DNA of 64,000 bases, taken from contig BDGG01000026.1 in NCBI GenBank assembly GCA_001949185.1, forward strand, positions 1 to 64,000. The letters are read 5' to 3'. Below, one piece after another: positions 37,986-49,556 of this stretch. The DNA is from Ramazzottius varieornatus (lineage: Eukaryota > Tardigrada > Eutardigrada > Parachela > Ramazzottiidae). Both the position numbers and the translations under genes were made by a program. Below the pieces are notes generated by a model. That model saw only the letters and a list, made by a program, of their open reading frames with translations, made no database searches and was not told the origin of the DNA. Each line of letters starts with the position of its first letter. Within the stretch, counting starts at the first letter, position 1.

Positions 37986-38592
37986 GGCAACGATACTGTA
38001 TACCGATATCCTATCGAAATATATCGAATCTTTGCGATAAGATATGCGGCAGATATCGTATCGAGAATATTGATATGAAGCTCATATCGAACAACACAAC
38101 AAGATAGTCGGCGATATCGTATCGCGCCATATCGATATATGATGGATATATCGGTATTTTGCTGAATGGCAAACTCTCCAGTGATGTCTCGTTTACGGAA
38201 GACCATGGTTGATTTCAAAGACCTGATTTTGGCCATGGTGTACCGAGCACACTCCGCCCATTCGGTTCTGGTACTAATTCTGTTCAGGTTTCCATGTTTT
38301 TGAAGTCTTGGTATAGTCATATCTTTGCTGCATCCGACGGTTTCGATCTTACTATTACTTTATGTGGAAATCGGCTTCATGAGTTTTTGGGATTGAACCA
38401 GAGGGATTGCGAAAAAATAAAATTCCAGAAATATCGATATATCGCTGCGATATGATACGATATATCGAAAATACGGTGTCGGAAAAATATCGTATCGAAA
38501 TATCGATATCGAATGAATATTAAAGTCCGCAATAAAATATCTGCCGATATTGTATCGAAAATAGATCGTATCGAATTTTATCGTTATTTTGC
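37986..38592. repeat. ATATCGATAT-rich inverted-repeat region
   Basis: Dense GATATCG/TATCGA tracts occur in both halves, with partial inverted matches (GGCAGATATCGTATCGA at about 38,051 and the complement of ATCTGCCGATATTGTATCGA near 38,540). Probably an AT-rich foldback transposon; ends not defined. Confidence 0.5.
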
Positions 38593-39365
38593 CAGCGCTA
38601 CTCACGGGCATACAAGTGCTGCTAAAAGGGGCCTCCGCTTCTCCAGGGCTTGCCGAAATTGCAAGCCACCGAAAACGGTATGCCCTAACTTCCCTTAGTC
38701 ATGATCAAACAGTTGGTAACGTGTGCGTGGTGTAGACTTCCACACTGAGACACCCGGTTCAGCTATGTCGAGCACGCTTTTTGCAGCTCAGCGGTTACTG
38801 GAAAGTTCGAAAATAGATGCCGTATTGTCAAAACAGATCAGCTTATAGTTTCTGTGTATCCCTTGATTAAATAAAGAGCTGATTTTCAGTTTTCTTAGGG
38901 GAGTACATCACATTACGTACGAGGTAAACGGCATAATTCGGGCATGACAATTTCCGACCCATAATTCGGGCAACTGTTTTCTCCGTAACGGCTGGACGGA
39001 TCAGCGTTATTTGTAGTTTGCCGAGTGGAAAAACTCGTTTACGGTAGCCTTAAACAGTTTTGAGGATGATCTGGTGGACGGAATCCGAAAAGCAGGACTC
39101 CCGCCAGAGGAGGGTATCGCTAATGTTAAAAAGCCTACGAAATTAGATTGAGAAGGGCCACAAGAGGCGCTTGACTCGATTTATTTAACAATCTTTGACG
39201 TCATAAAGCTCGTTTGAAGTAAAAACGGACTTTCACATGACAAGACGCTGCTCGATGACGCATTTCTGCCTGCCGACGAATTTCTGATGCGATACCGCAC
39301 GGCCATTTCTCACAACAGAACTTTCTCTTGAGGATTCTTCACAGTGCTGTAGTATTTCTCTTCAG

Positions 39366-40230
39366 AATGTCGCGCCTTCCCAAGCTCATGATTGCGTCTC
39401 AGGTGCACAGAGAACTGGCGATGGAGGCAACTCCTCATGAAGTGAAGAACGGACAGAGTGAACAGTCCTGCAAAGTTGTACGAAGTAAGTCGCACAACAC
39501 TGACGAATGGGGACAACCAGCCCAATCCTACTCTCGTCGGTGCTCCAACCAAGCTTCCATCCTGGGAAGAGGCAGTGACCAGGGAATCCCTTTGAATCGT
39601 TACCATTTGCTGCAACTATTCTGTCAGGTGGCTGCCGGTCTGGGTAAGTTTGAAGACACGGTAAAGAGTTACGAAGTTCAAATCAAGAGTTTGGTTTTAC
39701 CACAGGTTTGAAGAATCATGGCTTCGACAACAAGTACGTTCGTCGCTTTCTGACTCGTCAATGTGATCTTTCGCTACAGATTACAACTCTTCCAACCGGG
39801 AAAAAGACAGGGAATGGACCACCGTACGCTGTGAAGAGTATATATCCAAGCTGGATTAATTACAAGAGGATTCCTCGACCGACCAGAGCAAGTGTAGAAC
39901 CTCGCCGAGACGCTTTCAACACCTCCGAGATGTACGATCGTGTCATAGCCAGGAAAGGTGCCAAGCATATTCCCTCTCAGTTCGATGGGAACGAGAAGGA
40001 AAATGTCACCATTCTGCCTTGCGCAAAATGCTGCTGGAGTCCAGCTGAGGTTTATGGCATTGTATGCAGAGGAAGTCCATGTTCAGTCTCGTTTGGATGA
40101 TACGTTTGGTCTCTGCTATCATGCTGTGAATGTTTCCGGATACATGGATTAGCTCCACTTCGCCAACTACATCAAGCAGGAAGTTTTCCCAGCCACAACA
40201 GACCTCGAGGTAGCGCATAACGTCACTTCT
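39366..40230 (+). pseudogene. pogo-like transposase, amino-terminal and central part
   Basis: The segment around GFDNKYVRRFLTRQCDLSL resembles the DNA-binding helix of pogo transposases. AFNTSEMYDRVIARKGAKHI continuing into GNEKENVTILPCA matches the first catalytic block (usually N.DE.G......R..ARRG..GNERENVT.L). The normal Asp of the NxDE motif is Ser here (FNTSE). A frame change near 40,020 and a stop at 40,150 break the frame, and the Harbinger element interrupts it at 40,279. Confidence 0.75.
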
Positions 40231-40544
40231 GACATTTCGGTCAATTACAGTACTACTGACACCTTAGTAAAATAATAAGGGGGTTCAACGGTTGATTACA
40301 CCGCTGGTGGAATTTCATCCGGTGGAAATGACTCCACCCCTGCCCCTCGCAGTTGGTCTATCCATTCCACCGAAAATTACATTCCACCGAAGACTCGGTG
40401 TCGACTCACTCCCGAGTAACTCGTAATCCCACCGGCTGACGAAACTTTCGGTTTCTACTTGCAGAGTGCGGAAGTTTCTTTACAGATATCGTTTTCGTTC
40501 TCCATCTTTCTGCACTTCTTGCTCTGTGCTTTTTTATCAGTACT

Positions 40545-41685
40545 GTGGTTACCATGTCCCTGTCGCAACCGGCTCGTTCCTCTAAACCAACAAGTCAGGA
40601 GGCTGAAGTCGTGATAACCGTACCGGTAACTGGAGCAGCAGCCATGCGCCCTTCAAAGTCTCGTGGACCGCAGTTTCGATGGGCTCATACGACCGCTCAG
40701 GACTACCTTCTGCAGTGGATAGAGGAGCCCGGTAACTTGGCTAAGTGGCGTGGTGCCGGGACCAAGTCGGCAAACGGACAGAGGAGGACGTCCAAAGACA
40801 CGAAGATCGCTGTTCTTCAAGCTATCGTTGATTACTTGAAAATAAACGGGACCGGAAACGTGTCGCCAGATTCCGTCAAGTATCAACTCACTGCCCTGGA
40901 AAGCTCTTATAGAGACGCTCGATTCTTGTTTGGAACCACAGGGGAAGGTGTGACGGAGGATGACATCCAGCAGAAGATCGTCACGCTCAAAGGTAAAATT
41001 GAAACCAAGACAATCAACTGCTCTGACCAGGCTTTTCAGTGGCAAAAGCCTGGTCAGGTTAATCAAATAATCAACTGAAGTCAGAAGACATCGTGATCCA
41101 GCTGATTGACAGATTGGTGTTATGCAACACCAATCTGTGAAAAGTGGAATTCCTTCATGCGAACAAAAAATTGTCATTCAAAAAGTCCTGTTTCATCACT
41201 TGTGTTTATCTCAACTGGTCTATTTCTTTTACTCCACAGATAAAGTCGAGCAAGCGTGTCCCTTGTGGAGCCGTCTGCATCCTGTTCTCCGTGACAGTCC
41301 AAAGATGGTTACTCCCTATGCAGCGGACAACACTGACGCTACAAACGATGTAGAACTGTTCCTGTTGGCCAGAGAGATGGACGCAGAAGACGAAGTGGCT
41401 GATTTGAACAGTCCGCCTGCTACCGAAAATGTCAACGATGAACTGCCTAGTACGGAACCAGCTACTTCAATCCACCAAGTGTCGGTAGCCGAACTTCACG
41501 ATATGCCAGTACGGAAGAAATTCGTTCCATTTGTTCTGGATTCCCCTACAACTTCAGAAGACGATTTTAGATCCGGCATGGACTCCAAGCGTAAAAAGAC
41601 CAAGTCGAAAGTACCACTCACGTTGAGCGGAAGTAAGAAGTCATTCCCAACACGAAGGAGGTTTTCTGACCTCCTTCAGCTATAA
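40545..41685 (+). CDS. Harbinger-associated DNA-binding-like protein (two exons)
   Basis: Exons 40545-40992 and 41240-41685 join in phase 1 to give an intact 297-residue protein; a second Met at 40554 (MSLSQ) is an alternative start. The first half has a helical trihelix-like region (FRWAHTTAQDYLLQWIEEPG ... LTALESSYRDARFLF). The second starts with the CPLWSRLHPVLRDSP motif typical of transposon-linked SANT/trihelix proteins, then an acidic linker and a basic tail (KRKKTKSK). In Harbinger elements such a protein brings the nuclease to the termini. It is convergent with the nuclease gene; their 3' ends overlap by 10 bp. Confidence 0.72.
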
Positions 41686-42880
41686 AGTTCTCTTTCGTGG
41701 CTCGATGGTGATTTGTTCACCAGATGCAGTTCGTCTTGCGAGCTATCGCCCCACTCTGGATTATAGTAATCGCTGGTCAGGTTATGCAAAACACAGCATG
41801 CACGGATCCAGTAGACTATCTTGCGATGATCTCCAGCCGTGTTCAAAACACCTCTGAGTGCTTTCAAACTCTGGAATCTTCCTTTCACATGCCATTACAG
41901 TGTTCCACCCTGATACGGATCTGTGACAGCCGGAAGTTGAACTTCTCGTTTTCTTTCAGTAGAGCCGCTGGTTTTTTATAGGACGAGATAACAGTTGATG
42001 TGTTGGTGTAGGCGCTATCAGTAAGTATGTACTCTCCTCCTCTGAAAAACTGGGTGGAGAATCGAGCAAGTTTGGTGCTGGCGAACACTCGATTGTCGTG
42101 AGCCGAGCCAAAAAATCCAGCAAACAGGTATCGGGTTCGTCGTTGGTCGTCGCAGAGTGTGAGAGTATTGATACCGTACTTTGACTTGTGGCTGAAGTAA
42201 TCTGATCCTTCCAAATTTGGCTTATTTGCGAAAGGGACTAGTGTCCCATCCACGAAACCTAAGCGATTGGGAAAACCTGACAACTCGAAGATCCGCTTCT
42301 TGATGGTTTTCTTTTCGCTTGCATCAGGCCAGAATACGACCTCTTTTTCCAGGCTTAAAATAGACACAATCACCCGATTAGTATAAAGAACCACAGCTCC
42401 TTCTGACACTCCAAAGTGACGTCCCACTTTCCCCACAGATACTCCGTTACCCGAACAACCAGACCTGTAAAGTGCCATCATTAACTGCAGTTGAACAGGG
42501 CGCTGAGGATTCTGGATGGTACTCCTGAAACCTCGATGTCCAGCCAAGCGATCCGCCAGATCGACAAAAGACTCCGTATACATGCGGACATCTTCTTTGA
42601 ATCGAACATCGTTCAACCTAGAGAGAATGGTGTCTACAAAATGGGAACTCTTGGGAACAAGCGATCTCTTGCGTAGGTAGCGACATCTTCGTAAAAACCG
42701 ACGTCGGGTCTTCAAAATATCCAAATCGCATTCGTCCGAACTAGTGTCGCTCCAATCTGAAGAGGATTCTGTGTCTTCGGATGACGATCCCGATGAACAA
42801 TCCTCTCGTCTCAGACGAAGTAGTTCAATCCTCCGATCTATCTTTTGCAAGAGAACGACTCGTTCGTTGGCTTGAGGCAT
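41676..42880 (-). pseudogene. Harbinger DDE nuclease, single frameshift
   Basis: The main frame (41885-42880) runs 331 residues. The nuclease core has the first Asp in LGFVDGTLVPF, the family signature KYGINTLTLCDDQRRTRYLF, FFGSAHDNRVF, and the second Asp in YILTDSAYT; Glu is in RVEHCNG. The expected next block (KGRFQSLKALRGVL) is open in another frame (41676-41888), so one base appears to be missing near 41,888. Apart from that it looks intact, indicating a young copy. Confidence 0.87.
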
Positions 42881-43179
42881 GGTCGATACGATGAGAAATG
42901 GAATACTACAAGTAGTGAGGGCTAAATCGGCAGTAAAAATCGAGCTTTTCGAAAATTTACACCGGTCTCATGTTTGGATCTAAGAGAGGGCGTTCAACGG
43001 CAGATGATTTCGTTGAACTAAAACAGTTTTTAACTGGCTGAAAAAGATCGCGGGGGCGGTGCCACAAACAAGACCGTTGTTATGTCACCGGCGGTGTAAT
43101 CAACGGTTGAACCCCATTAATCTGACATCACGATTTTGACTCTACATATTTCTGAGGATTCCTCTGATACTTGGTTCTT

Positions 43180-43505
43180 ATCCTGTGTTTCAGAGAGTCG
43201 TCTTCGTTGATGGACACTTTAGCCACGTCAACAACTTGCTGTTGGTCCGGTACTGCACAGAACTTTTTGAGGAGACCGGAAAGCAAGTGGAAATTTTCTG
43301 CCTTCCAAGTGGACAGACTAACCATTCACAGCTATTCGACGTGTCTGTCTTCAGGGGGAACTCTCCACGTTCCTGTCGAGGGCCACATAAGTCTAATAGG
43401 TACGTTTTGTACCCCATGGTGCTGTGGTCAGTTGGCTGCCATGTGCAGTGTTTTAGGTGGATTCGTCTCAACCGGATGTCGTGTTCTGAATAGCCGATCA
43501 ACAAT
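43180..43505 (+). pseudogene. pogo-like transposase, second catalytic block
   Basis: RVVFVDGHFSHVN carries the second catalytic Asp (VDGH.SH signature). IFCLPSGQTNHSQLFDVSVF corresponds to the LP..T...QPLDV.VF region with the third acidic residue. The frame continues a short way before the retroelement begins at about 43.5 kb. Confidence 0.8.
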
Positions 43506-43509
43506 CAGC

Positions 43510-46500
43510 CGAGAGAACTCACGCTGAACGGCAGAACGAAAGGCAATTTTTCGTCTTCCTCCATCAGCTTCCTCCTCTTGCTCAAGCCGTCTACTCTAAT
43601 TTGGGCCATATTGGAACAACTCCGGGGGACAAAGGACGCTTGCCCCCGGATGTCTGTAGGTTGTATCCACCTCGTAAAAGTGGAGATAAACTCGGTATAG
43701 AGCGTTCTTGTTGGCCTGAGTTCTCTTTCAGGATGTCGCGCTGATCCTGACCAGAAAGATGACCACACCAGACCCCAAGATACCATGCCCAGAATGTGGA
43801 GAGCTGTACACATCTCGAGGACAGCCTGTGTAACCAACCAGGAAAGAAACAGAAGGAATAATTCAGCTCCCTCGAGCCAGTCAGTCGATCCTGCTGATCA
43901 GCTGATCGCGACGAAACCGATCCATGAAGTCCTCCAGCACCTGAAAGTCTCAACAAAAGTCATCCGCAGAATACCAAAAGGCACTCATATGCTGGCAGCA
44001 ACGAGTTTAACGGAAAGAATAGAAGATGTACTTCAGAAGAGGTCGGAATCATCCTGGCGTCATTTGATGCTGTTCAGCTTTGCAGGCTTGAAGCAGCCGG
44101 ACAAAGACAAGAGCAAGAAAGGAAACCGTACCACTGCCGTCAAGAGTAACCTCTCAAGACAGCTTGTTAACCTTGAGTTGAATGGGAAGCAGACTGTGAA
44201 GAAACAACCAAAAGATCAGTTGTCGCTGCCCGAAGAAGTGACGGTGGAGGAAATGAGCTGTAAAAAGTTTCCTCAACGGATCTGCTGGTGGCGTTGATGG
44301 TCTGAGACCGCAGCATCTCAAAGACACGCTGTCAGGTGCAGCGAACGGGGCAACGGTGGCGCTAGCAGAAGCATTAGCTAAGCTGACTACGCTGATGCTT
44401 TTAGGCAGAATTCCTGACGCTATTTGCGGTGTGCTCTACGGGGCATCGCTTACAGCCCTCAAGAAGAAAGATGGAGGCCTGCGACCAGTCGCTGTAGGAA
44501 ACACGCTACGTCGCTTGGCAGGCAAGATCGTTGTCAAGAGAGTGGGTCGTGTGTTGGAGGAACAGGTCCGTCCTGAGCAAGTTGGTTGCGGTACCAGAGG
44601 TGGAGCAGAAGCAGCAGTCCATGCGGTTCGCTGCTTCCTTGAGGAGGGAAGAGACGAAAGTCAAGTGCTGCTCAAGCTTGACTTCAAGAACGCCTTCAAC
44701 ACCATACACCGAGACGTTCTTCTCCGTGTTATTAGAGACTCCTCGCCTAAATACTTCCCGTTTGCCTGGCAGTCTTACCGATATCCCTCAAAGCTACTGT
44801 TTGGTCAACATACCCTCGAGTCAGCAAGGGGCGTGCAGCAAGGAGACCCACTGACTTATTGTTTTGCGTTCTCATCCAAAAGCTTACAAGACCCTCACTT
44901 CCCTCCTGAATGTGTGGTACCTTGATGACGGCACCATCGGCGGTAAGATCGAAACTGTTTTGTCAGATTTGCAGGTGGTGATCAGCGAGGGGCGGAAGCT
45001 CGAACTGGAACTGAACTCGGCTAAATGTGAGCTTTTCTCCTTCGGGATTTCTGCTCTGGAACGCCAAGCCGTGCAGGAAAGAGCAGCCGTCGCCTGTCCG
45101 GGTATCCTTTTTCCTTCCAGGAGCGACCTCAACCTTCTAGGAGCACCGCTGGTGGAATAAATTCCGGAAGAAGGACGTCGTCCGAGCTAAAAACAAGCAA
45201 GATCCGGTTGGTAAACGCAAACCTAAATCTCTTGTTTGCCCACCAGGCCCTTTCCCCGCTCAAGAAGTGCTTTTGCCTGTCCAATTTGCTGTACATCCTC
45301 CGATGCTCTCCAGTATGGAAGGTCTCTGCATTGCTTCGCGAGTTCGACGAAGTGGTTCGGTCGAGCCTGTCGGAGATTACCAACACTGAGATGAGTTCCG
45401 GTCCATGGCGACAAGCAACACTGCCTGTCGGTTCAGGTGGATTAGACATCCGTCGTACGGAGGAACTCGCGCTCCCTGCCTTCTTGGCTTTGCTTCATTC
45501 TGTACAATAACTGGTGCTGAGTGTCCTGCCTGAAGCCGATTTGCATGGTGAAGCAAACCTCGCTCTCTCCAAATGAAGCCTCCTCTCCACAGCTGAGCCT
45601 CCTGTTTCCGAGCTTCGCCGCCAACAGAAAGCTTGGGACGTGCCTTTGCTATAAGAAATACACGAGCAGCTAGTAAGTACTGCTTCGGATAATGATAAAG
45701 CGCGACTTCTTGCAGTTTCAGATAAGAACTCAGGCTCCTGGCTTCATGCGCTGCCGTATTCTCGTTGGATAACCTGCTCGACAACAACGCCTTACGGATT
45801 AGTATTGGTTTGCGCCTTGGTGCCAAGCTATGCCGCCCTCACGTTTGTCGATGTGGCGCCAGCGTGGATGAGTTTGGCCAACACGGGTTGAGCTGTAAGT
45901 TCAGTGGGGGGCGTCACAGTCGTCACAAGGCGCTCAACGAGTCCCTGAAACGTGCGTTGACAACAGCCCAAATTCGCGTTGACAACAGCATTTCTCGAAC
46001 CACCCAGGGTCTTCAGAAAGGACAAAAAACGGCCAGATGGGATGACGCAAGTCCCTTCGAAGAATGGTAAGGAGCTTGTATGGGACGTCACAGTTGTGGA
46101 TACACAGGCTTTGACAAACTTTGCAATGTCAACGGTGAAAGCTGGATCAACTGCTGACGCCGCCGAGAAGAGAAAGATCACGAAGTACGAGGACATCGGA
46201 AGCCAATTTGAGTTCTGCCCTGTCGGACTGGAGACCATTGGACCTTGGAGTCCTTCCGCGACAGCGCTCTTCGCAGCTGTAGGAAGAAAGATGGCGGAAG
46301 TGACGGGCGAGCCGAGGTCATTTCAGTTTTTTAAGCAGCGAGTGTCCATAGATATTCAACGTGGTGATTGTTATTCTGTTCGGACTACTGTTAAAGATAC
46401 GAAGACAGTAGTCTTCGTATTACTGTTCGGACTACTGTTAAAGCCTTGATGAAGTGTTTTATGTTTTGGATGTCAAAAAGGGAAAATCCGTGTAGCGTTT

Positions 46501-46640
46501 TTGTTAATATGGTATCGCTGCTTTCTCATTTTTTGAGTATAGATTATTGTCTTCAGATAAAGATCAAAATCGGTCTTCGGGGGAATCAAGAAGAAGTAGC
46601 GCGACTACTTACGTAACCGACGTTTGGTGAAAGGAGGACG
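43510..46640 (+). pseudogene. Non-LTR retrotransposon with RLE endonuclease, copy 1 (decayed)
   Basis: Pieces appear in the order expected for R2/NeSL-type elements. An amino-terminal C2H2-like finger starts near 43,758 (CPECGELYTS). Reverse transcriptase blocks follow at 44.36-45.16 kb (LLKLDFKNAFNTIHRD, ARGVQQGDPL, WYLDDGTIGG), then a C-terminal zinc knuckle (CRCG....HGLSC, 45.8 kb) with the restriction-like endonuclease KRPDG and WDVTVVDT motifs to about 46,380. Stops and frameshifts are frequent. It sits inside the pogo transposase gene. The 5' and 3' limits are approximate. Confidence 0.8.
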
Positions 46641-46689
46641 AGTGAGTAGTGTTACGCACGCACGATGTTGCGATACTCTCATTGCAAAC

Positions 46690-47252
46690 TTTCTGAAGGG
46701 AATCCCTTATTTATCTTACAGGTTACCGAAGCTAATCTTCTCTCTCATGTCGTGAAGTTGTGGTGCCGAACAGAAGAATGTGCCGAGAAGTACGCCTTCA
46801 ACGCTGGTCAGTGTCTCACGTCAGGATTCGCGAAGGTGTGCTTATTTCCGTCCAGCCCTGATGTCATTCGAAAGACTGAAAGCGCACCATGATCCAGAAA
46901 TCGTCAGTCGTGGAATCCACAATGAAATAGAACAGGATTTCGGTTCCCTCTTCGAACTTTTGAAAGCCCAGTGCGGTATCACTACTGAGACAGATCTCGC
47001 TGACGTGAAATAGCTGGTCCTTTTGAAGCAGAAAGGAATCACACCGGGCGCAGTACTGGCAAATGCTCTCCAGAGAGACCTGTTCGGAGAAGCACCGAAA
47101 AAGCAGCGGCGGGAAAAGAACCGACAGCTTCCTTTGGAGGCCGGCGCTCTGACTACTGGCCCTAGCTTTGTGAAAGAGTTGGAAAAGGAGGAAGCTCAGA
47201 AGAAAGCCGAGAAAGTCGCTCCTGCTGCCAAACGAAAGGTATCTCATTTTTA
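46690..47252 (+). pseudogene. pogo-like transposase, carboxy-terminal tail
   Basis: Two frames (46665-46892 and 46780-47013, then 47023-47253) show the TSGFAKVCLFP segment that in this family follows the catalytic core (G.r..GlyPfnP), then a charged tail rich in Lys, Glu and Ala. It is separated from the rest by the retroelement and has at least one frameshift and a stop at about 47,011. Confidence 0.6.
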
Positions 47253-47637
47253 ACCCGCCAAAGGCAGTAAAAAAGCGCCGGCCAAGAAACCTAGGAAAGC
47301 TTGATACTTTTGAAGCGGATTCCACCAGTGATTACTCGTCGCTTTTCCTTACGCAGTGTTCACTGTTTGCTTTCTTGTCTGACTATTTACATGTAGACTT
47401 AAAGGCTCACTGACGTCCAGAAAATGTTGAAGCTTCTCGTAAGGAAAGCTATCTCCGTGTGTGCCGAATCCCATATCGCAGAACAGAACGTTAATGCAGA
47501 ACACAACTGTAGCACGGTTATAGTCAGCGGCACACGCTAACCAGCAACCTGGCACGTGCTGTCACCCCATACCGCAGGCTTGCCCAAATTATGGGTCGGA
47601 AATTGCCATACCCGAATTATGCCGTTTATCTCGTACG

Positions 47638-48176
47638 GTATATCATCGACGTATGACGTACACCATATCGGTCGTACCTGATTGTTAGCGGAACGTAATC
47701 AATCAATAGCTCAATCAGTACGTGTGACGTTCCAGCAGCTCCCCCTTTAGTGGCACTTGTATACTCACGGAGTGGAACTCTCAGTGCCTGCCATCGACCT
47801 CAGGATAGTCGATGGACCGCGGTCGCCGGCCGTTGATGTCTCGGTGAATGATGAGTCACCACCGATCACACTGCAGAGGTGTGAGAGCAAATATTTCCAG
47901 AATTAGCTTTGTTCGCTCCTGTGCTAGACCGTATCCGAATACCGTTCCACGATTAACAATGGTGTGATTGGTCTGATCACGCTCCACTCCACTGAGACTT
48001 CAAATTTCGACCAAAGTGGTCAATAGTTCAATCAACTCAGCTTGCACAGAATTTTAAATTCTGAGCAGCGATATTAGGCCGAACATATGTCGTGGATAAA
48101 AGCACAGCATAAAACCTATGCATATGCTGTGCAAGCCGAAAACATGACCTGCGAAACAGGTCTAATATCAGTATGA
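47638..48176. other. Non-coding, transposon flank
   Basis: No gene seen. A hairpin GCACAGCAT...ATGCTGTGC lies at about 48,101-48,132. Confidence 0.4.
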
Positions 48177-48376
48177 AATATAGCTATACGAAATCGTAGC
48201 ACACTATGCCGCCTGCACAGTCTCGCTCTGAGTGGAGAGCACATTTGACGTAACGCACGTGACTTCTATAGTGCGCGCACGCTTTCTTTTCAGTTCTCAC
48301 TGTATGCTCCGCCCCCATTTCAAAAAAAGACTCAAAGACTGGAAGTGTGGGACTACTTTTTCGTATAGCTATAGTG
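48177..48376. mobile_element. Small foldback element
   Basis: TATAGCTATACGAAA near the left end is inverted as TTTCGTATAGCTATA at the right, with further matches (GTAGCACACT / AGTGTGGGACTAC). About 200 bp, no coding capacity. Confidence 0.55.
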
Positions 48377-49217
48377 TGAAGTCCGGTTTTTAGTTTTCAC
48401 TTTTCAGCATTTGGTTCCAAAGAATCAGGCGTTTCGAGTAATCGGGCAATCTGTGAGAAAAATTTCGACATAGGATACTGTGAATATTCGATGCTATCGC
48501 TGCAACACGTCATCGTACACGTGAAGTACAGCCCCGGGCCGGTTTTACTATCTGGACTACCACTGCGGGGGTGCATCGTCACGTACGTATACGTATTGCG
48601 CGACAGCATCGGTTATTATCGGTATACTGTTTTCCACCCTAATTTGGTCTGCTAGGCTACAGATTACCTGATCCTCCAATGAGTCTGCGAACAGGAAAAA
48701 CTATTTCCCAATCACCATCGTCCTCAAAAGTTCAAGCTTTGGAAGTTTTCCCAGGATGAGAAATAATGTTTCGAGATGGGGAAGCTGAAGATTTTCCTAT
48801 CTACCCGGGAAAGAGGCGCATCGAACAGTGTTGTTTCCACGCTATGCATACCGACGGTGAAAACTCGGTTTCTCAGAAGTTCAGGAAACGCTGAATTTTG
48901 AGGTACCGATCTGCAACGCGCAGAGGGTTGAGGGAAAGGAAAAGCAGTACAGCTCCTAAACGAGATAAGAAACACTGAAAATGTTGAAAGTCCAGCTGGT
49001 GTTCAAGCTACAGACCAGCCGCATCTCCCCCCTTTTGATTGCGCTTCTTCGCTGTGCTCTAAAGAAGATTCTGCCTTCGGGTACTATCATATGCACGAGA
49101 CAACCTTCTCTCACCACTCAAACTAAGCTGTTTCATCTATCAATGGGTGGTACTTTTAGCCTCCTGGCCAACCCATCCAACATTTTCTATGGATTCTTTT
49201 ACGGCTATAGTTCTTAG
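48377..49217. other. Non-coding, no gene seen
   Basis: Short frames only. No splice-consistent gene or recognised repeat. Confidence 0.4.
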
Positions 49218-49280
49218 TTCGCGAGGTGGGTCAACTTGGCCGTTTTAGGAAGTTAAGATCAGTTCTTGATCATCACGCTA
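49218..49280 (+). repeat. Direct repeat copy A (GGGTCAACTTGGCCGTTTTAG)
   Basis: About 58 bp containing GGGTCAACTTGGCCGTTTTA and AAGTTAAGATCAG recur at 50961-51020 with a few changes, in the same orientation. Probably ends or fragments of one repeat family. Confidence 0.6.
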
Positions 49281-49418
49281 CGGGGGAAGATCAACTGATA
49301 GGATCTCTGATCCTCAGTTTGTACGATCCTCCACACAGGGTCATGTTTCGATTTTCCGCAGAGATTTTTACGGGCCTAATTATTTTTCAAAGGCCCAATC
49401 AACAACAAATAGTCGTGA

Positions 49419-49462
49419 GTATGTTCTACACAGTCGTACGCGTCAATCCGTCCCGGGTAGTG
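49419..49462 (+). repeat. 44-bp duplicate, left of the N gap
   Basis: Identical to 49513-49556 (begins GTATGTTCTACACAGTCG, ends CCCGGGTAGTG). Direct copies on both sides of a fixed-length gap indicate unmerged contig ends. Confidence 0.95.
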
Positions 49463-49512
49463 NNNNNNNNNNNNNNNNNNNNNNNNNNNNNNNNNNNNNN
49501 NNNNNNNNNNNN
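49463..49512. other. Assembly gap (50 N)
   Basis: A run of exactly 50 N, a conventional placeholder length. The neighbouring duplicate and the uninterrupted inverted copy show that it probably spans no real sequence. Confidence 0.97.
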
Positions 49513-49556
49513 GTATGTTCTACACAGTCGTACGCGTCAATCCGTCCCGGGTAGTG
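49513..49556 (+). repeat. 44-bp duplicate, right of the N gap
   Basis: Identical to 49419-49462 and continuing into AGCACGTGGCAGACCGG, which is also what follows this sequence in the inverted arm. Confidence 0.95.

Larger units (their letters stand above)
40279..43117. mobile_element. Complete PIF/Harbinger element nested in the pogo element
   Basis: Inverted termini share GGGGTTCAACGGTTGATTAC, continuing ACCGC, and the element is flanked by TAA at 40276-40278 and 43118-43120, the 3-bp duplication expected for Harbinger. It is 2,839 bp long, with two opposed genes: a DNA-binding protein (+) and a DDE nuclease (-). Subterminal CCGGTGGA/TCCACC repeats occur at the left end. Confidence 0.9.
38916..47637. 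mobile_element. pogo/Tigger-like DNA transposon carrying nested insertions
   Basis: 58-bp terminal inverted repeats (38916-38973 and 47580-47637) share CGTACGAG, TAAACGGCATAATTCGGG and CAATTTCCGACCCATAATT. Fragments of one DDE transposase lie in order between them (39.4-40.2, 43.18-43.5, 46.7-47.25 kb). The gaps are filled by a complete Harbinger element and a non-LTR retroelement. Without those the element would be about 2.8 kb, a normal size for pogo-group elements. A TA target duplication is not obvious. Confidence 0.85.

Noticed and set aside
41122-41239. Upstream extension of the second exon of the Harbinger accessory protein as a separate gene
   Set aside because: A clean acceptor at 41239 in matching phase shows that it is intron.
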